Shown here piece after piece: positions 1-9,187 of a stretch of DNA of 64,000 nucleotides. Position 1 is the stretch's first letter; the number at the start of each line of letters is the position of its first letter. This DNA is from Halobacterium salinarum DSM 3754 (lineage in GTDB: Archaea; Halobacteriota; Halobacteria; Halobacteriales; Halobacteriaceae). Location of the stretch: assembly GCF_008124605.1 (NCBI RefSeq), contig NZ_VRYN01000001.1:902711-966710 (forward strand), given 5' to 3'. Under the pieces are notes generated by a model. That model ran no database searches, had not been told where the DNA came from, and saw nothing but the letters and a program-made list of their open reading frames with translations. Position numbers and translations under genes: made by a program.

Positions 1-1
1 A

Positions 2-1267
2 TTAGGCTTCGTCGACGTCCAGAACTTTCCCGGCCGCGATGGTCTGACCCATGTCGCGCACGGCGAACGAGCCGAGTTCCGGAATCTCCGAGGACGGCTC
101 GAGGCTGAGTGGCTTTTGCGGGCGCACGGTGACGACCGCTGCGTCGCCGGACTGGATGAAGTCCGGGTTCTCCTCCTGGGTCTCGCCGGACGCCGGGTCC
201 ATCTTCTTGTCGATGGATTCGATGGTACACGCGACCTGTGCGGTGTGCGCGTGGAAGACCGGCGTGTACCCGGCGGTGATGACCGACGGGTGCTGCATCA
301 CGACGACCTGCGCTTGGAAGGTGTCGGCGACCGACGGCGGGTCGTCGGCCGGACCACAGACGTCGCCGCGACGAATGTCGTCCTTGCCGATGCCGCGTAC
401 GTTGAACCCGACGTTGTCACCGGGCTCCGCGTTCGGCACTTCCTCGTGGTGCATCTCGATGGTCTTGACCTCGCCACCGACGTCGCTGGGCTGGAAGCTG
501 ACGTTGTCGCCGGTGTTCATCACACCGGTCTCGATGCGTCCGACGGGAACGGTACCGATCCCGGAGATCGTGTAGACGTCCTGGATCGGGAGCCGGAGAT
601 CGGCGTCCGTCGGCGGCTGTGGCACCGGAAGCCCGTTGAGGGCCTCCAAGAGGGTGGGGCCGTCGTACCACGGTGTGTTGTCCGAGTGGTCCGAGACGTT
701 GTCGCCCTCGAACGCGGAGGTCGCGATGAACTTCGCGTCGTCGGGGTTGAAGCCGACCTGCCCGAAGAGGTCCTTGACGCCGGAGACCACTTCGTTGTAT
801 TTGGACTCGTCGTAGTCGACGACGTCCATCTTGTTGACAGCGACGATGAGCTCGTCGATGCCAAGCGTTCGCGAGAGGAAGACGTGCTCTCGCGTCTGGG
901 GCGCGACACCGTCGTCAGCGGCGACGACGAGGACGGCGTTGTCGGCCTGGGACGCACCCGTAATCATGTTCTTCACGAAGTCGCGGTGGCCAGGACAGTC
1001 GACGATAGTGAACTCGTACTCGTCGGTGGTGAACTCCTGGTGGGCGATGTCGATGGTGACACCGCGTTCGCGCTCCTCGGCGAGGTTGTCCATGACGTAG
1101 GCGAACTCGAAGCCGCCCTTGCCCTTCTCCTCGGCCTCTTCTTTGTGCTGTTCGATGACGTGCTCGGGTACGCTCCCCGTTTCGTAGAGGAGGCGCCCGA
1201 CCATCGTGCTCTTGCCGTGGTCGACGTGGCCGATGACGGCCAGGTTCTGGTGGCGGTTGTCGCTCAT
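2..1267 (-). CDS. tef1a: Translation elongation factor EF-1 alpha
   Basis: GTPase that delivers aminoacyl-tRNA to the ribosomal A site. The 421-residue protein has the full factor layout: P-loop GHVDHGKST near residues 13-21, switch II DCPGH near 90, and the guanine-specificity motif NKMD near 145, followed by two beta-barrel domains. Length and acidic composition fit haloarchaeal EF-1 alpha. The ATG at 1265-1267 directly precedes [19 protein letters not shown] and the stop lies at the very left edge of the window, so the gene is complete. It lies downstream of homoserine dehydrogenase with a 154-bp gap that carries a TATA-like element, so it probably has its own promoter. In many haloarchaea rps10 follows; that would lie outside the window. 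Confidence 0.98.
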
Positions 1268-1318
1268 ATTCGGATAATGCGCTGAAGACGCGCTCTGTGA
1301 AGTCTATTCGTCAGTTCG

Positions 1319-1328
1319 CATTAAAACC
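1319..1328 (-). promoter_or_regulatory. TATA-like element of EF-1 alpha
   Basis: Read on the minus strand the sequence is GGTTTTAATG, about 55 bases before the EF-1 alpha ATG. It is the only AT-rich box in the gap after hom. With archaeal spacing (start about 25 bases downstream) the leader would be about 30 nt. Inferred from sequence only. Confidence 0.5.
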
Positions 1329-1421
1329 ATTTCGGTACGCGACCAGGGATCAGCCGCGACAGTCGCTGATACCATGCCTTGCAGTACCACGCCGCTGGGA
1401 ATTTTTGTCAGGAAACCGGCG

Positions 1422-2375
1422 TTACTGTTGGTCGGCGATGTGATCGACGTCCGCAAGCACCGCCGACGCCGTTGCCGCCCCGCCAGCACCCTGTCCGGAC
1501 AGGTTCAGCCGCCCCGCGTGCTCGGTCTCCAACTGCACGATGTTCGTGGTCCCGGACACCGCAAGCGTCCCGTTGGCCGGCACCAACCGCGGCCCGACCC
1601 GCACGTGATCCGGCCCCACCTCCCCGATCAGCCGTATCGTCTGCCCGTCGGTCTCGGCCAGCTCCAGCGCCGACGGTGCCACCCCCGTGATCCCGTCGAC
1701 GCTGACGCTGTCGAGGTCGTACTCACGGTCGCCGATCACGTTCGCGAGGATCGCACACTTCAGCGCCGCATCCGTGCCGTCCACGTCAAACGTCGGATCC
1801 GCCTCCGCGACCCCCACCTCTTGTGCCTCCGCCAGGACGTGCTCGTACCCCAGTCCCGCCGCCGCCATCCGCGACAACACGAAGTTCGCGGTCCCGTTCA
1901 GGACGCCACGGACAGCACGCACGCGGCCGGCGCCGATGCGCTCGATGGTCGCCATCACGGGGATCGCACCCCCAACAGTCGCCTCGAACCGGAGGCTGCC
2001 CGCGCTCGCCGACGCCAGCTCGCACACCCCAGCGTAGCGCTCGGCGACCGGGCCCTTGTTCGCGAGCACGACGTGGCGGTCCGCACTCAGCGCGCGCTCG
2101 ACGTGCCCGAAACCGGGCTCGGCGTCCCCCAGCGTCGTCGGCGTCGCCTCCACGAGCACGTCGTAGTCGGCGGCCAACGCGTCACTCGGCGCTCCCGCCC
2201 CGATCTCACTCGCCGCGTCGCGCTTGCGCGCACACACCGCCGCCGCGTCCACCCCCGAACCGTCGACGACCGCGCTCGTCGAGTCCGCCACCGCAACCAC
2301 AGTGTGGCCGTGGGACGCGGCCTGGTCGACGACCGCCTGCCCGACCGCTCCCGCCCCCATGACGGCCAGTCTCAT
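1422..2375 (-). CDS. hom: Homoserine dehydrogenase
   Basis: NAD(P)-dependent reduction of aspartate semialdehyde to homoserine, the branch step to threonine and methionine. The 317-residue protein opens with a Rossmann dinucleotide-binding loop (VMGAGAVGQAVV, residues 4-15) and has the family segments GLVNGT-like LNGTANFVLSRM and the DPxxDVxGxDA-like DPTFDVDGTDAALK that holds the catalytic Asp/Lys region. No ACT domain is fused at the C terminus. Instead the gene just upstream encodes an ACT-domain protein, and the two overlap by four bases (ATGA), so regulation by an amino acid may be supplied by this partner. Start ATG at 2375. Confidence 0.95.
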   Translation of the reverse strand: MRLAVMGAGAVGQAVVDQAASHGHTVVAVADSTSAVVDGSGVDAAAVCARKRDAASEIGAGAPSDALAADYDVLVEATPTTLGDAEPGFGHVERALSADRHVVLANKGPVAERYAGVCELASASAGSLRFEATVGGAIPVMATIERIGAGRVRAVRGVLNGTANFVLSRMAAAGLGYEHVLAEAQEVGVAEADPTFDVDGTDAALKCAILANVIGDREYDLDSVSVDGITGVAPSALELAETDGQTIRLIGEVGPDHVRVGPRLVPANGTLAVSGTTNIVQLETEHAGRLNLSGQGAGGAATASAVLADVDHIADQQ

Positions 2376-2947
2376 CGCCGATCACCCGCCAGCGGCTCGA
2401 TCACGCGGACGCCCGCCTCGGCGGCCACCGCTCGCACGGCCGCCAGCGCGCGCTCGGCTGCACCATCAGCCACCCCCATCCGGAGGCGCGCACTCGCCTC
2501 GTGATCCACCCCTGGCTCGTCGGTCAACGCGAACTCCACCACCGAGGCGGCTTCACACTCCTCGACGGACGCGAGCAGCTCGGACAGATCAGTGGCCACC
2601 AGATCCCCCACCAGCAGCACCGTCACCGCGTCCGCGTAGCGCTCCGCGGTGGCGTCGATGACGGTGACGCCCGCGTCCTCCAACGCCCCCACCACCGTCT
2701 CGAACCGGTCGGGCTGACACTCCACGGTCACCTCCACGGGGATGCGGCCGCGCGGCGTCACCGACCCGCGCTCGTGGAGGACCGACAGCAGGTTCCCCCC
2801 TGCGTCCGCGATCGGCGCAAGCGCAGCCAGCAACGCGCCGGGCTCGTCGGCAAGCTCCAGTCGGAGCACGTGGGTCCGATCCGCGGGCGCGGTCACGGCC
2901 ACCCCACCCCCTGCGTGGCACCCCGCCGGACGCGTGTTGTCGGCCAC
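2372..2947 (-). CDS. ACT-domain amino-acid-binding protein, partner of Hom
   Basis: About 191 residues. Residues 24-100 read as an ACT domain (HVLRLELADEPGALLAAL, then GGNLLSVLHERG), the fold that binds free amino acids and controls biosynthetic enzymes. The C-terminal half looks like a second, diverged ACT-like unit (FALTDEPGVDHEASARLRMG). Its stop overlaps the hom start by four bases, so the two are almost certainly co-transcribed and translationally coupled. I infer that it is the regulatory subunit for homoserine dehydrogenase feedback control. The first 20 residues are low in conservation; a GTG at residue 16 or 18 is another possible start. The ligand cannot be told from sequence. Confidence 0.88.
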   Translation of the reverse strand: MADNTRPAGCHAGGGVAVTAPADRTHVLRLELADEPGALLAALAPIADAGGNLLSVLHERGSVTPRGRIPVEVTVECQPDRFETVVGALEDAGVTVIDATAERYADAVTVLLVGDLVATDLSELLASVEECEAASVVEFALTDEPGVDHEASARLRMGVADGAAERALAAVRAVAAEAGVRVIEPLAGDRR

Positions 2948-3030
2948 GAGCCGGACTGCAGTCGCTCGGTGCCGACCCCGCAGCTCGGATCGCGTCCGCC
3001 TGCGAACATGAGTTGCAGTCGGACTGCTGG

Positions 3031-3040
3031 CTGTTATAAC
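3031..3040 (-). promoter_or_regulatory. TATA box of the ACT-hom operon
   Basis: Minus-strand GTTATAACAG is a self-complementary AT-rich core about 85 bases before the ACT-protein ATG. Transcription would start near 3,008, giving a leader of about 60 nt. Confidence 0.55.
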
Positions 3041-3128
3041 GCTTCGGCCGAGTCAACTCCTGCCGGCGTCGCCGAGCGCGCGACCGGCCGTCGACGCGCC
3101 ACGAAATCGAACCCCCCGCGAGAACGGA

Positions 3129-5315
3129 TTAGAAGTGCGTGATGCTCTCGGGCAGCTCCGTCTTCATGCCCTTGCGCTCGCGGATCTCCATGATGATCTC
3201 CCGCTGGAGGTTGTCCGCCATGACGCGGAACCCAGCGTTCTCGGTGTTCCAGGACGCCCGCCCCTCGGTCGCCGAGCGGATGTCACTGGAGAACCCGATC
3301 ATCTCGTCGACCGGTGCGATGCCCTCGACGACCATGAGGTCGCCTTCCTGGTACATGTCGTCGACGCGACCGCGCCGACCCTGCACCTCGCCGGACGCAG
3401 CGCCCATGTGCTCGGACGGGACGTCGATGCGGACGTCCTGAATCGGCTCCAGCAGCCGGATGTCGGCGTCGATGAGCGCGCGGTGGACGGCGTCCCGAGT
3501 CGCCGGGATGACCTGCGCCGGGCCGCGGTGGATGGCGTCCTCGTGGAGGCGCGCGTCGTGCAGGCGGATGAGCGCACCCTCGACGGGTTCGGCCGCCAGC
3601 GGGCCGTCCTCCAGGGAGTCGGTGAGGCCGTCGACGACCAGCTCCATCGTCTCGTTGAGGTGCTGAATCCCCTTCGTGTCGTCGATGAAGATGTTGCGCC
3701 CGATGATGTTCTCGACGTCCTGTGACGTCTCCTTGTCCATGCCCGCCTCCTGGAGGACCTCGCGGCGCTCCTGTTCGGGCATGTCCATCGACACCTCGCC
3801 CAGGCGGATCTCCTCGAGCACGTCGTCGCTGAGCTGCTCGACGGTGATGTAGAACTTGTTGTGGCGGTTCGGCGAGACGCCCTCGACTTCCTGGGAGTCG
3901 CTGGTCGGCGTCTCACGGTAGACGACGATCGGCTCCCCAGTCGTGACCGGGATGCCCTGGTTGCGCTCGATGCGCTGGGTCTGGACTTCCAGGTGGAGTT
4001 CGCCCTGCCCCGAGATGAGGTGCTCGCCGGTGTCCTCGTTGATCTCGATGGAGATCGTGGGGTCCTCCTTCGAGACTTGTCGCAGCGTCTCGATGAGCTT
4101 CGGGAGGTCGTCCATGTTCTGTGCCTCGATGGACTTCGTGATGACCGGCTCGGAGATGTGGTCGATGGACTCGAACGGCGTCATCTCCTCGCTGGAGACG
4201 GTGGAGCCGGCGATGGCGTCCTTGAGGCCGGTGACCGCGGCGATGTTGCCTGCGGGGACTTCGTCGACCTCCTCGCGCTCGCCGCCCATGTAGATCCCGA
4301 CGCTCTGAACGCGGTTCTTGCCGGCCGTCCCGGACACGTACAGCTCCTGCCCCTTCTCGAGGGTGCCGGAGAACACGCGCCCAGCCGCGATCTCGCCGGC
4401 GTGCGGGTCGACACCGATGTCGGTCACCATCAGGACGACTTCGCCGTCCTCGTCGACGAGGCGCATCGACTCCGCGATCTCGGAGTCGGCGTCACCACGC
4501 CAGACGGTCGGAATACGGCGGGGCTGCGCGTCGATGGGGTTCGGGAAGTGCTCGGCGACCATGTCGAGCACGACGTCGGCCAGCGGCGTCTGCTCGTGCA
4601 GCTCCTCGCGCTTGTCCGAGCGCTCCAGGTCGATGATATCCCCGAAGTCCATGCCGGTGCGCTGCATCGACGGCATCGAAACGCCCCACTTGTAGAGCGC
4701 GGACCCGAACGCCACGGTGCCGTCCTCGACGGACACCGTCCAGTCCTCGATGTCGTCTTTCTCCTCGGTCATCCCGCGGATGAGCTCGTTGACGTCGCCG
4801 ATCACCGAGAGCAGGCGCTCCTGCATCTCCTCGGGGCCCTCCTGGAGCTCCGAGATGAGGCGATCGACTTTGTTGATGAACAGCGTCGGCTTGACGCCCT
4901 CGCGGAGCGCCTGCCGAACGACTGTCTCCGTCTGGGGCATCGCGCCCTCGACGGCGTCCACGACGACGAGCGCGCCGTCGACGGCGCGCATCGCGCGGGT
5001 CACGTCACCGCCGAAGTCGACGTGGCCCGGCGTGTCGATGAGGTTGATGAGGTGGTCGTCGCCCTCGTACTCGTGGGTCATCGAGACGTTTGCGGCGTCG
5101 ATGGTGATGCCCCGTTCCTGTTCGTCCTCCTCGGTGTCCATCGCCAGCTGCTGGCCGGCGGTGTCCTCCGAGATCATCCCCGCCCCCGCGAGCAGGTTGT
5201 CAGTGAGGGTGGTTTTTCCGTGGTCGACGTGCGCGGCGATGGCGATGTTCCGGATCTGCTCCGGGTTGTCCATCAGCCGTTCGCACTGTTCGACAATCTT
5301 CTTTCGTCGGCCCAT
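3129..5315 (-). CDS. fusA: Translation elongation factor EF-2
   Basis: Ribosomal translocation GTPase, 728 residues, the usual archaeal length. The G domain shows AHVDHGKTT near residues 28-36, [12 protein letters not shown] for switch II, and NKVD. Domains II-V follow. The diphthamide loop near the C terminus reads [12 protein letters not shown]; the histidine that would be modified to diphthamide is residue 596. The protein ends in the expected SITHF. Start ATG at 5315 is supported by the conserved [15 protein letters not shown] opening. A weak TATA-like stretch lies just upstream (minus-strand TATCCTTTT, about 5,345-5,353). It stands alone between the ACT-hom pair and the zinc-peptidase-like gene rather than directly behind rps7. 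Confidence 0.98.
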   Translation of the reverse strand: MGRRKKIVEQCERLMDNPEQIRNIAIAAHVDHGKTTLTDNLLAGAGMISEDTAGQQLAMDTEEDEQERGITIDAANVSMTHEYEGDDHLINLIDTPGHVDFGGDVTRAMRAVDGALVVVDAVEGAMPQTETVVRQALREGVKPTLFINKVDRLISELQEGPEEMQERLLSVIGDVNELIRGMTEEKDDIEDWTVSVEDGTVAFGSALYKWGVSMPSMQRTGMDFGDIIDLERSDKREELHEQTPLADVVLDMVAEHFPNPIDAQPRRIPTVWRGDADSEIAESMRLVDEDGEVVLMVTDIGVDPHAGEIAAGRVFSGTLEKGQELYVSGTAGKNRVQSVGIYMGGEREEVDEVPAGNIAAVTGLKDAIAGSTVSSEEMTPFESIDHISEPVITKSIEAQNMDDLPKLIETLRQVSKEDPTISIEINEDTGEHLISGQGELHLEVQTQRIERNQGIPVTTGEPIVVYRETPTSDSQEVEGVSPNRHNKFYITVEQLSDDVLEEIRLGEVSMDMPEQERREVLQEAGMDKETSQDVENIIGRNIFIDDTKGIQHLNETMELVVDGLTDSLEDGPLAAEPVEGALIRLHDARLHEDAIHRGPAQVIPATRDAVHRALIDADIRLLEPIQDVRIDVPSEHMGAASGEVQGRRGRVDDMYQEGDLMVVEGIAPVDEMIGFSSDIRSATEGRASWNTENAGFRVMADNLQREIIMEIRERKGMKTELPESITHF

Positions 5316-5507
5316 TGGACATTCATACTGCCAGCGGGTTCAAAAGGATAGTGCTTTGCCGGTCGCATGGCACCCGAGACGCGTGGTGTCACCCCGGAAC
5401 GCGTCGGGTTCCGGGCCGTCGTTGCCCGCCGACCACCGACTTCGGAGGACGCGGGGCCTGCTGGGGGCGTAAGAGTCTTTGTCACCACTCCGCTGTGAAC
5501 TATTACC

Positions 5508-6272
5508 ATGGAGATTCGTGTGTCCGGCGCTGGCCCGGCTGCCCCCTTCTTCAGCGCCCGAGACGTCTTCGAACCCAGCCACGACCTCGACCTCCCGGTC
5601 GACGTCCACATCCGGTCGAACCCCGACGAGCGAACCTGGGCCGGCCACTACGACGACCACCACGTTCTCAACATCTCCCAGCAGGCCGCAACCTCCGTGA
5701 TGGCCCGCGAGCTCGCGCTCCACGAGTTCGCCCACATGCACCGTCACGAACGCGGCCACCCCAGCCACACCCTCTCGATGGACGAAGTGCTGTTTCTCGC
5801 GCTCACCGGCCGCGAAGTCGAACAGCGCGTGCTCACCCACTGCTACCAGATCGCCAACCACGTCAAAGACATCTACGCCGACGACATCACGCTCTCGGTC
5901 GGCCCCACCGACAAACTCCGCTCGTTCCTGGAATCCGAGCTCGCGGCCGCCATCGCCGACCAGCCGGCCGACCGCCAGCAGGCCGGCCACCGACTCACCG
6001 CCGGCGCCGACCCCTCGATGACCGCGGTCAACGCCGCGTTCGCACTCGCACTCCTGGAACGCCACGACGCCATTCCCGGCGACCACCGGCTGTACGACCT
6101 CGCACACGCGGCCGGCCAGGACGCCCCCGAGATCGACGTCGACGGGTTCCGCCGCCGGTTCGCCACGCTCGGCCCCGACCCCGACGAGAGCGACTGCCGG
6201 CGCGGCCTCGTCGATACGATCCGCACGTACGCCGACGCCCAGACCACCACCACGGGCCCCGCCGCCGACTGA
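5508..6272 (+). CDS. HEXXH-type zinc-peptidase-like protein (DUF5781-like)
   Basis: Protein of 254 residues with no signal peptide or membrane segment. A zinc-peptidase signature LHEFAHMHRHE lies at residues 71-81: His72, Glu73 and His76 form HEFAH, with more histidines and glutamates following (HRHERGH, then SMDE) that could supply the third ligand. I believe this is the haloarchaeal DUF5781 family, but that is from memory. It is transcribed against the ribosomal-protein genes, converging with rps7 (74 bp between stops). A TATA-like GTAAGAGT about 35 bases upstream gives a short leader. No substrate is known to me; a cytosolic peptidase or a housekeeping chaperone-like protein are both possible. 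Confidence 0.85.
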   Translation: MEIRVSGAGPAAPFFSARDVFEPSHDLDLPVDVHIRSNPDERTWAGHYDDHHVLNISQQAATSVMARELALHEFAHMHRHERGHPSHTLSMDEVLFLALTGREVEQRVLTHCYQIANHVKDIYADDITLSVGPTDKLRSFLESELAAAIADQPADRQQAGHRLTAGADPSMTAVNAAFALALLERHDAIPGDHRLYDLAHAAGQDAPEIDVDGFRRRFATLGPDPDESDCRRGLVDTIRTYADAQTTTTGPAAD

Positions 6273-6346
6273 CCACGCGTCGCTGTCCACCCGAGAGCGC
6301 GCCAAGCGGAATCACCCGACTCGGCGAAAATCGAAACCCGCCCGCG

Positions 6347-6979
6347 TCAGCGTGCCGCTGCAGCGACGCGTTCTTTCTCCTTTTTCTGGCCGATGGCGTA
6401 CGTCTGGACGTTGTAGTCCGCCGCGCCAGCGAGCTGATTGGCAAGCGCCTCCGCGGCGTCGGTGGGCGTCTTGAACGACGCCGAATGCGCACCGTCCGCG
6501 AGGAACTTCAGCGCCTGATCGACGCGGCGCTGCGGTGCCGTGTCGACGGCCTGGGGGACCGAGATCCCGCCGTACTTCAGGCGCACGGTCTCCTCCCGCG
6601 GGGCCGCGTTCTCGACGGCGCTCACGAGCACCTGAATGGGGTTCTCGTCGGTTCGCTCGTGGACGATGTCGAACGCGTCACGAACGATCTTCAGTGCCTG
6701 CTGTTTCTTCCCGGCGTTCGCGCCCGTCTTCATCAAGCGGTTGGCGAGTCGCTCCACGATGGAGATCTCGCTTTTCTTGAACTGCTTTTGGGCGTGTCGC
6801 CCCATCGTGTGCGCGACCGGCGTCACTGCGAGGTAGCGCCGCGTGCTCGGGTCCTCGTAGTGGATCTCCGCGACGTCCCACTTCCCGAACAGCTTCGCGT
6901 TCGCCGCGACCTCCTGGGTGTCCTCGGATTCGGCGGCTGCCTCCTCTGTCTCGTCTTCGGCTGGTTGCTCGTCGCTCAT
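6347..6979 (-). CDS. rps7: 30S ribosomal protein S7
   Basis: Primary 16S rRNA-binding protein of the 30S head, 210 residues. The core is typical archaeal S7/S5e (VERLANRLMKTG, KIVRDAFDIVHERT, PQAVDTAPQRRVDQALKFL). An acidic extension of roughly 25 residues (rich in D, E and A) precedes the core, as in other haloarchaea. It lies three bases downstream of rps12, so the two form a unit as in other archaea. Confidence 0.97.
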   Translation of the reverse strand: MSDEQPAEDETEEAAAESEDTQEVAANAKLFGKWDVAEIHYEDPSTRRYLAVTPVAHTMGRHAQKQFKKSEISIVERLANRLMKTGANAGKKQQALKIVRDAFDIVHERTDENPIQVLVSAVENAAPREETVRLKYGGISVPQAVDTAPQRRVDQALKFLADGAHSASFKTPTDAAEALANQLAGAADYNVQTYAIGQKKEKERVAAAAR

Positions 6980-6982
6980 GTG

Positions 6983-7411
6983 TTATCGCACCGGCTTCTC
7001 AGCGTTCCCGCGAACCAGTTCGATGAGGCTCACGCCGTTGACCTTCTCGACCTTGTAGTTGACACCGGAGAGGTCGCCCATCGCGCGACCTTTCGCCCCA
7101 CCGATCCCGGCGATGGTGACCTCGTCGTGCTCGTCGATGAACGAGATCGCACCGTCACCGGGGCAGAACGCAGTCACCTGCTTGCCGTTCTTGATGAGCT
7201 GCACCCGAACACACTTCCGGATCGCGGAGTTCGGCTGCTTCGCTTCGATGCCGACCTTCTCGAGTACGATGCCACGCCCCTGTGGGGCTCCCTCAAGGGG
7301 GTCGGACTTCTTACCGAGGCCCCGCTCTCGCCGCGCGTACTCAGAATCGGACCACCGGCGCTGCTGGCGGTCCTTCTTGAGTTTGCGAGCGGCGTACTTG
7401 CCGTTCGTCAT
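6983..7411 (-). CDS. rps12: 30S ribosomal protein S12
   Basis: Decoding-centre protein of the small subunit, 142 residues, the archaeal S23e-type length. Recognised by the universal loop [20 protein letters not shown] and by [15 protein letters not shown] near the end. The ATG at 7411 is directly positioned for a leaderless transcript from the TATA element at 7434-7442. It leads an rps12-rps7 unit that continues the direction of the RNA polymerase operon, 163 bp after nusA. Confidence 0.97.
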   Translation of the reverse strand: MTNGKYAARKLKKDRQQRRWSDSEYARRERGLGKKSDPLEGAPQGRGIVLEKVGIEAKQPNSAIRKCVRVQLIKNGKQVTAFCPGDGAISFIDEHDEVTIAGIGGAKGRAMGDLSGVNYKVEKVNGVSLIELVRGNAEKPVR

Positions 7412-7433
7412 ACAGCCGAGTATCCCGCGGAGG

Positions 7434-7442
7434 CACTTAAGC
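7434..7442 (-). promoter_or_regulatory. TATA element of rps12-rps7
   Basis: Minus-strand GCTTAAGTG. Its centre is about 26 bases from the rps12 ATG, the spacing for a transcript starting at the start codon. This suggests that the ribosomal genes can be expressed separately from the polymerase operon. Confidence 0.6.
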
Positions 7443-7574
7443 CCGACCTTTTGCCCTGCGCTCGGTCGTGTTACCCACTCGTCTGTCCACGGCCGGTGAC
7501 GAAGCGAGCGGCAGGAAAGCGGAGTGCTTTCAGCGCAGCCCTTGCCAGCACCCGAGAGAGCGCAGCGAACGGGA

Positions 7575-7994
7575 CTACGTCAGCTGGATGTCGTCGATGT
7601 CGAAGTGGCGGGCGGCCAACTCCTTGGCGGTCTCGATGTTCGTACCGTCAGCACCGATCGCGACGCCCTTGTCCTCGTGGGCGACTTCCGCGTACGCGAC
7701 CGTCGTGTCGTTCTCGCTGACCGTGACGTTGTAGACCGCCGCCGGCGAGAGCGCGTTCGCCACGAACCCCTCGGCTGTCGGGGCATCCTCGACGAGCACC
7801 ACGCTGCGCCCGAGCGTCGCTTCAAGCGCGTCGACGCGGCTCCCGCCGTCGCCGATGGCGGCCCCCATCTCGCCCGCAGTGACGACGTACACCACCCGGT
7901 CGTCGTCGGGCAGGCAATCGACGGCCGTCGCGTCGGTCTCCGTCTCGAAGACGGCGATGAGCTGGCGCGCCTCATCTGAGAGCCGGATGGTCAT
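7575..7994 (-). CDS. nusA: NusA-like transcription factor (KH domains)
   Basis: Archaeal NusA homologue of 139 residues, made only of the two RNA-binding KH domains without the bacterial N-terminal and S1 parts. The first KH shows [21 protein letters not shown] and the second [23 protein letters not shown], both with the GxxG loop. It is encoded right after rpoA2, and its ATG shares one base with the rpoA2 stop, the usual archaeal order. The likely role is binding nascent RNA during elongation or termination, inferred from the family. Confidence 0.95.
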   Translation of the reverse strand: MTIRLSDEARQLIAVFETETDATAVDCLPDDDRVVYVVTAGEMGAAIGDGGSRVDALEATLGRSVVLVEDAPTAEGFVANALSPAAVYNVTVSENDTTVAYAEVAHEDKGVAIGADGTNIETAKELAARHFDIDDIQLT

Positions 7995-9187
7995 CAGTCC
8001 GACGTCTGTGTCGCGCCCATCCGGAGGTCAACGTCACCAGTTCCGAGCCGAACCGGCTTCCCGACGATCACGTTCTCGATGACGCCGTCGAGGTCGTCGC
8101 TCTCGCCGTGGATCGCCGCGTCCAGGAGGTGGTTCACCGTCACCTCGAAGGCGGCCCGCGCGAGCACGGAGTTCTTGTTCCCCGAGATGCCGTGGCGGCC
8201 GATCGACTCGATGGTGCCGTCGTTGGTCATGATGTCGGCGACCAACATCAGGTGGCGGATGTTCACGTCGTCGAGGCCCTGCTCTTCGAGGGTGGTCATC
8301 GTCTCGTTGATGATCGCCTCCCGAGCGGCCTCGATGCCGAGGGTCTTGTGCACCTCGTGGATGTTGTTACACGACGTGCGCGTGGCGTCGACGCCCTCGA
8401 TCTTGAGCGCCTTCTTGAACGCCGACCCCTCGGTGTAGAGGACGAACTCCTCGCCGCGGTCGGTTTCTTCGCGCCGAATCACGACCCGGGACACCTCCTC
8501 GATGCCCTTGAACACGATGTCCCGGAGCTGCTCGACCAGCTGCAGGAGCTCCCGGTACGACGGCTCGCTCGGTCCGAACTCCAGGATCGTTCCGTCCTGG
8601 GTCACCGTCACACCGAGGTTCCCCTCGATCGTCTCCGCGACCTCCCCCGCGATCTGCGTCGTGGAGTCAACCCGCGGCCACCGCTCCTGGAGCGTGTCCT
8701 CGTTGAGGTCGATGCGAACGACCATGTCCGCGACGTTCGTGGAGATGTCGCCCAGCGCGAGGATCTTCGTAGCCTCGATCTTCCAGACGACCTCGTGGGC
8801 GCGCTCGCGCTCCTCGGCGTACTCGTCCTCCAAGTACACCTCCATCACCGGCGTGTCCGGCGTCTTCCGGGCGTCCACGAGCTCGATGAGCCGCGGCAGC
8901 CCCTGTGTCACGTCCATCTCCGCGACGCCCGCGTAGTGGAACGTGTTCATCGTCATCTGCGTCCCCGGCTCCCCGATGGACTGTGCGCTCACCGTCCCCA
9001 CTGGGTCGAGCGGGTCGACGCGCGTGTCCAAATATTGGGCCTCAACCGCGGTGGCGATCTCGTTCGCCTGGGACTTCGTGACCCCGCGCTCCTCGGCGGT
9101 CGCGAGCACCTCGTCTTTCAGCCGCCGTGGCAACTCGGTGTCCTCGATCACGTCGTGGACGCCGTCCGTCACGTCGAACTCAGTCAT
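7994..9187 (-). CDS. rpoA2: DNA-directed RNA polymerase subunit A''
   Basis: C-terminal part of the split archaeal largest subunit, 397 residues. It carries the trigger-loop region ([26 protein letters not shown], here broken by the split) and the C-terminal clamp segments. The start overlaps the rpoA1 stop by eight bases, so the two halves of the subunit are translated in tandem from one message. No intein is visible. Together with A' it forms the equivalent of bacterial beta prime. Confidence 0.98.
   Translation of the reverse strand: MTEFDVTDGVHDVIEDTELPRRLKDEVLATAEERGVTKSQANEIATAVEAQYLDTRVDPLDPVGTVSAQSIGEPGTQMTMNTFHYAGVAEMDVTQGLPRLIELVDARKTPDTPVMEVYLEDEYAEERERAHEVVWKIEATKILALGDISTNVADMVVRIDLNEDTLQERWPRVDSTTQIAGEVAETIEGNLGVTVTQDGTILEFGPSEPSYRELLQLVEQLRDIVFKGIEEVSRVVIRREETDRGEEFVLYTEGSAFKKALKIEGVDATRTSCNNIHEVHKTLGIEAAREAIINETMTTLEEQGLDDVNIRHLMLVADIMTNDGTIESIGRHGISGNKNSVLARAAFEVTVNHLLDAAIHGESDDLDGVIENVIVGKPVRLGTGDVDLRMGATQTSD

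Noticed and set aside
116..1285. Long plus-strand ORF opposite EF-1 alpha
   Set aside because: Mirror frame of a highly conserved gene in GC-rich DNA; composition is Arg/Asp/Val repeats with no family match.
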